Assembly: GCA_958438125.1 (NCBI GenBank)
Contig: CAUBQN010000102.1
Location: 1 to 5,550 of the forward strand
Reading direction: 5' to 3'
DNA: 5,550 nt
Source of the DNA: an uncultured Collinsella sp.
GTDB taxonomy: Bacteria; Actinomycetota; Coriobacteriia; Coriobacteriales; Coriobacteriaceae
In this document: in pieces, positions 3,682-5,550 of the stretch
How positions within the stretch are numbered: the stretch's first letter is position 1
How the letters are laid out: each line of letters starts with the position of its first letter
Notes under the pieces: model-generated
What the model was told of the DNA's origin: nothing
Seen by the model: only the letters and a program-made list of their open reading frames with translations
The model's database searches: none
Made by a program: the position numbers and the translations under genes

Positions 3682-5550
3682 GCGCGGTCTCCTCTTCGAT
3701 CTGGGTGGAAAGCTCCAACCATTCGTCCTCGAGCTTAGGTAGCTCTTGCTTAAGGCCGTTATATTCCCCCAGCGCGGCGTTGAACTTATCCTGATCGGCA
3801 TAAAGCTCTTCGCTTGCCATCAATTCCATAAGCTCGTCATAGCGGGCGCGCTTTTTGTCGAGCTCCGTCTCGATCTTCTTAAGCTGGTTGCGCACGCCCT
3901 TGAGCTTTTTGTTGAGCGCAGCGCGGGCCTGGGCCTCGGCGCGCTTTTGCTCCTTGGTCTTTTTGCCCTCGGCAGGTTTAGGCGCCGCGGCGGGGGTGTC
4001 GGCCTGGGCGGCGCTGGCTTTGGTGGACTTGGCCGCGGCAGGCGCGCTCTCCCCTGCGGCCTCGGCGGCGGCGCGGGCTGCGAGATCCTCGCGCTTGTAG
4101 AGGTAGTAGTCGTAGTCGCCGTCGTAGACCGTGACCTTGCCATCGCGTATGTCGATCACGCGGTTGGCAACGGCGCGTACCAGGTGCTCGTCGTGGCTGA
4201 TCAGCACGATGGTACCAGGGAAGTTTTGCAGGGCATTCTCGAGCATGTCCACCGAGTCGATGTCCAGGTGGTTGGTGGGCTCGTCCAGGCACAGGAGCGC
4301 CTCGGGGGCCACGAGCATCTTAGCGAGCGCCAGACGCGCCTTTTCGCCGCCGGAGAGGACGCGAACCTGCTTCTCGATGGAATCGTTGTCACTAAACAGG
4401 AAGGCGCCCAGCAGGCTGCGCTGCTGCGGCACGGTCCACTTGGGCGTAACGGTGTCGATCTCTTGCAGGACGGTGTTGGATTCGGTCATGCCTTCGAGCG
4501 CGTGCTGGGCGTAATAGGCCACGCCCACGTTGGTGCCCAGGTCGCGGGCGCCGGTAGTGGGCGGCTCCAGGCCGGCGAGGATCTTCATGAGGGTGGACTT
4601 GCCGGCGCCGTTGGGTCCGACAAGTGCCACGTGCTCGCCGCGGTAGAGCTTGAGGTCGATATCGCTGTAGATGTGCTTGTTGCCGTAGGACTTGGACACG
4701 CCCTCCAGGCCCACGACCATGTCGCCTGAGCGCGGCGGGTCGGGGAACTTAAAGTCGATGTGCTTGTGGCCCTCGGGCAGGATGACGAGCTCCTTTTTGA
4801 TCTGCTCGATCTTGCGGATGCGCTCCTGCGCCTGGGCGGCCTTGGTGGGCTTGTAGCGGAACTTGTCGACGAAGACCTGCATGTGGGCGATGTCGCGCTC
4901 CTGGGCGGCTCGCTTGGCGCGCATCTGCTCCAGGTTGTCCTCGCGCTGCTTGAGGTAGCTGCTGTAGTTGCCGGTATAGGTGGTCACGCGACGGTTTTCG
5001 AGAGCGGCGACGTGGTCGACGCAGGCGTCCATGAAGGCGCGGTCGTGGCTGACGATGAGGACGGCGCCGTCGTAGTTGGCAATAAAGCCGCGCAGCCACT
5101 GGACGCTTTCGAGGTCCAGGTGGTTGGTGGGCTCGTCTAGAAGCAACAGGTCGGGGTGGCGCAGGAAGAGCTTGGCCAGCGCGATGCGCATCTGCCAGCC
5201 GCCCGAGAACTCGGAGCACGGGCGCTCAAAGTCGGTGACCTTAAAGCCCAGGCCGGACAGGATTTTGCGGGCGTTGCTCTCGAGCTCGTAGCCGCCCAGG
5301 TGCTCAAAGCGGTCCTGGACCTGGCCGTATTCATTTAGGAGTGCGTCGACGTCCTTGCCTTGTTCGGAGAGCTCGGTGATCTGGGCCTGCAGCTCGTTGG
5401 CGCGCTCGCCCATGCGGCGGATTTCCTTGGCAGCGGCCATGACCTCAGCGAGGATGGTGGTGTCCTTGTGCTCAAGGTTGGTTTCCTGCTCTAGATAGCC
5501 TACCTGGCAGTCCTTGGCGTACTGGACCTGGCCGGCGTCGGGGCTGTCGA
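3668..5550 (-). CDS. ABC-F family ATPase with two ABC domains, 5' end outside the window
   Basis: The frame is open to the window edge: 626 complete codons plus stop are visible, and perhaps 50-60 N-terminal residues including the first Walker A are missing. The ATG at 5438-5440 is internal, since the codons before it encode matching family sequence (GYLEQE at visible residues 17-22). The first ABC domain shows signature SGGWQ (115-119), Walker B LLLLDEPTNHLD (134-145) and His-switch SHD (167-169). A charged linker at about 200-275 (with FRYKPTKAAQAQERIRKIEQ) corresponds to the arm that reaches the tRNA P site in ABC-F proteins. The second domain has Walker A GPNGAGKST (311-319), LSGGE (398-402), LLCLDEPTNHLD (418-429) and SHD. 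Next come an Ala/Pro/Lys-rich spacer (490-532) and a C-terminal coiled coil (533-626), as in Uup/YdiF-type proteins. There are no membrane segments, so it is not a transporter; it probably acts on ribosomes. Both Walker B glutamates are present. A housekeeping role is likelier than antibiotic resistance, but the subfamily is not settled. Confidence 0.93.
   Translation of the reverse strand, partial: DSPDAGQVQYAKDCQVGYLEQETNLEHKDTTILAEVMAAAKEIRRMGERANELQAQITELSEQGKDVDALLNEYGQVQDRFEHLGGYELESNARKILSGLGFKVTDFERPCSEFSGGWQMRIALAKLFLRHPDLLLLDEPTNHLDLESVQWLRGFIANYDGAVLIVSHDRAFMDACVDHVAALENRRVTTYTGNYSSYLKQREDNLEQMRAKRAAQERDIAHMQVFVDKFRYKPTKAAQAQERIRKIEQIKKELVILPEGHKHIDFKFPDPPRSGDMVVGLEGVSKSYGNKHIYSDIDLKLYRGEHVALVGPNGAGKSTLMKILAGLEPPTTGARDLGTNVGVAYYAQHALEGMTESNTVLQEIDTVTPKWTVPQQRSLLGAFLFSDNDSIEKQVRVLSGGEKARLALAKMLVAPEALLCLDEPTNHLDIDSVDMLENALQNFPGTIVLISHDEHLVRAVANRVIDIRDGKVTVYDGDYDYYLYKREDLAARAAAEAAGESAPAAAKSTKASAAQADTPAAAPKPAEGKKTKEQKRAEAQARAALNKKLKGVRNQLKKIETELDKKRARYDELMELMASEELYADQDKFNAALGEYNGLKQELPKLEDEWLELSTQIEEETARELS
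3689..3693 (-). promoter_or_regulatory. Ribosome binding site that decides the GTG start of the 98-aa gene
   Basis: AGGAG on the minus strand, seven bases before the GTG at 3679-3681, inside the Glu-Glu-Glu codons near the end of the ABC-F gene. No ATG in the frame has comparable support, so this site is the main reason for choosing a GTG start. Confidence 0.6.
4262..4285 (-). repeat. 24-base direct repeat, copy in the second ABC domain
   Basis: Eight codons encoding DEPTNHLD in the second Walker B region of the ABC-F gene. They are identical base for base to 5114-5137 in the first ABC domain, 852 bases away in the same orientation. The identity is explained by the shared protein motif plus strong codon bias and is not evidence of a mobile element. 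Confidence 0.85.
5114..5137 (-). repeat. 24-base direct repeat, copy in the first ABC domain
   Basis: Partner of 4262-4285. It encodes the DEPTNHLD stretch of the first Walker B and D-loop. The two copies are in frame with each other, so recombination between them would delete 284 codons without a frameshift and leave a single hybrid ABC domain. Confidence 0.85.

Noticed and set aside
2830..3738. A 302-codon open frame on the plus strand across the M50 and 98-aa genes
   Set aside because: The product is an Asp/Arg/His/Ala-rich sequence typical of reading GC-rich genes backwards, and it spans the junction of two real minus-strand genes.
3682..3801. A longer form of the small membrane protein starting at 3801
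   Set aside because: The extra 40 residues lie wholly inside the ABC-F coding sequence and are polar and unlike a membrane protein. The GTG at 3681 has a well-placed ribosome binding site.
3746..4729. A 327-codon open frame on the plus strand opposite the ABC-F gene
   Set aside because: It is an antisense shadow of a GC-rich gene. The product is a Leu/Val/Gly-rich sequence with no recognisable motif, while the minus-strand frame has both ABC signatures.
5438..5440. Start of the ABC-F gene at this ATG
   Set aside because: The frame stays open to the window edge, and the 36 codons before it encode normal ABC-F sequence ending the first nucleotide-binding half, so the true start is outside the window.
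3668..5550. ABC-F protein as an antibiotic resistance factor
   Set aside because: The C-terminal coiled coil and the housekeeping gene context resemble Uup/YdiF-type proteins. Nothing visible points to a resistance subfamily; a phylogenetic placement would be needed to claim it.

Overview
This is a GC-rich stretch of bacterial chromosome in which every convincing gene lies on the minus strand. The gene order, the GC-biased codon use and the protein style suggest a high-GC Gram-positive. A member of the Coriobacteriia close to Collinsella is my best guess, but it is inferred from general familiarity and no search was run.

Reading in the direction of transcription (from high to low coordinates), the layout is: (1) an ABC-F ATPase, 5' end outside the window (3668-5550); (2) an unrecognised 98-residue membrane protein with a GTG start (3385-3681); (3) a compact M50/site-2-type membrane metalloprotease (2692-3375); (4) an 84-base gap with two small hairpins and the strongest ribosome binding site of the window (2608-2691); (5) scpA (1795-2607); (6) scpB (1055-1783); (7) an RluB/RsuA-family pseudouridine synthase (106-1068); (8) a 66-base gap; and (9) the first 13 codons of cytidylate kinase, cmk (1-39).

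The genes look like one long co-transcribed block. Two junctions overlap by exactly 14 bases (ABC-F/98-aa gene and scpB/rluB). At two others (98-aa gene/M50 and scpA/scpB) the TAG stop is part of the next gene's AGGAG ribosome binding site. The only substantial breaks are before scpA and before cmk. The scpA-scpB-rluB-cmk order is a widely conserved housekeeping arrangement: kleisin and its winged-helix partner for the SMC condensin, a 23S rRNA modification enzyme and a nucleotide kinase. The upstream ABC-F protein is a ribosome-associated or translation-related ATPase.

I see no mobile element, CRISPR array, tRNA, rRNA, toxin-antitoxin or defence gene. The region is ordinary core genome and I do not think it holds a novel system. 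The items most worth a second look are the unrecognised membrane protein with a CxxC motif, the repeated 14-base overlap geometry, the oppositely charged tails of ScpB and RluB, and the hairpin-containing leader before scpA.
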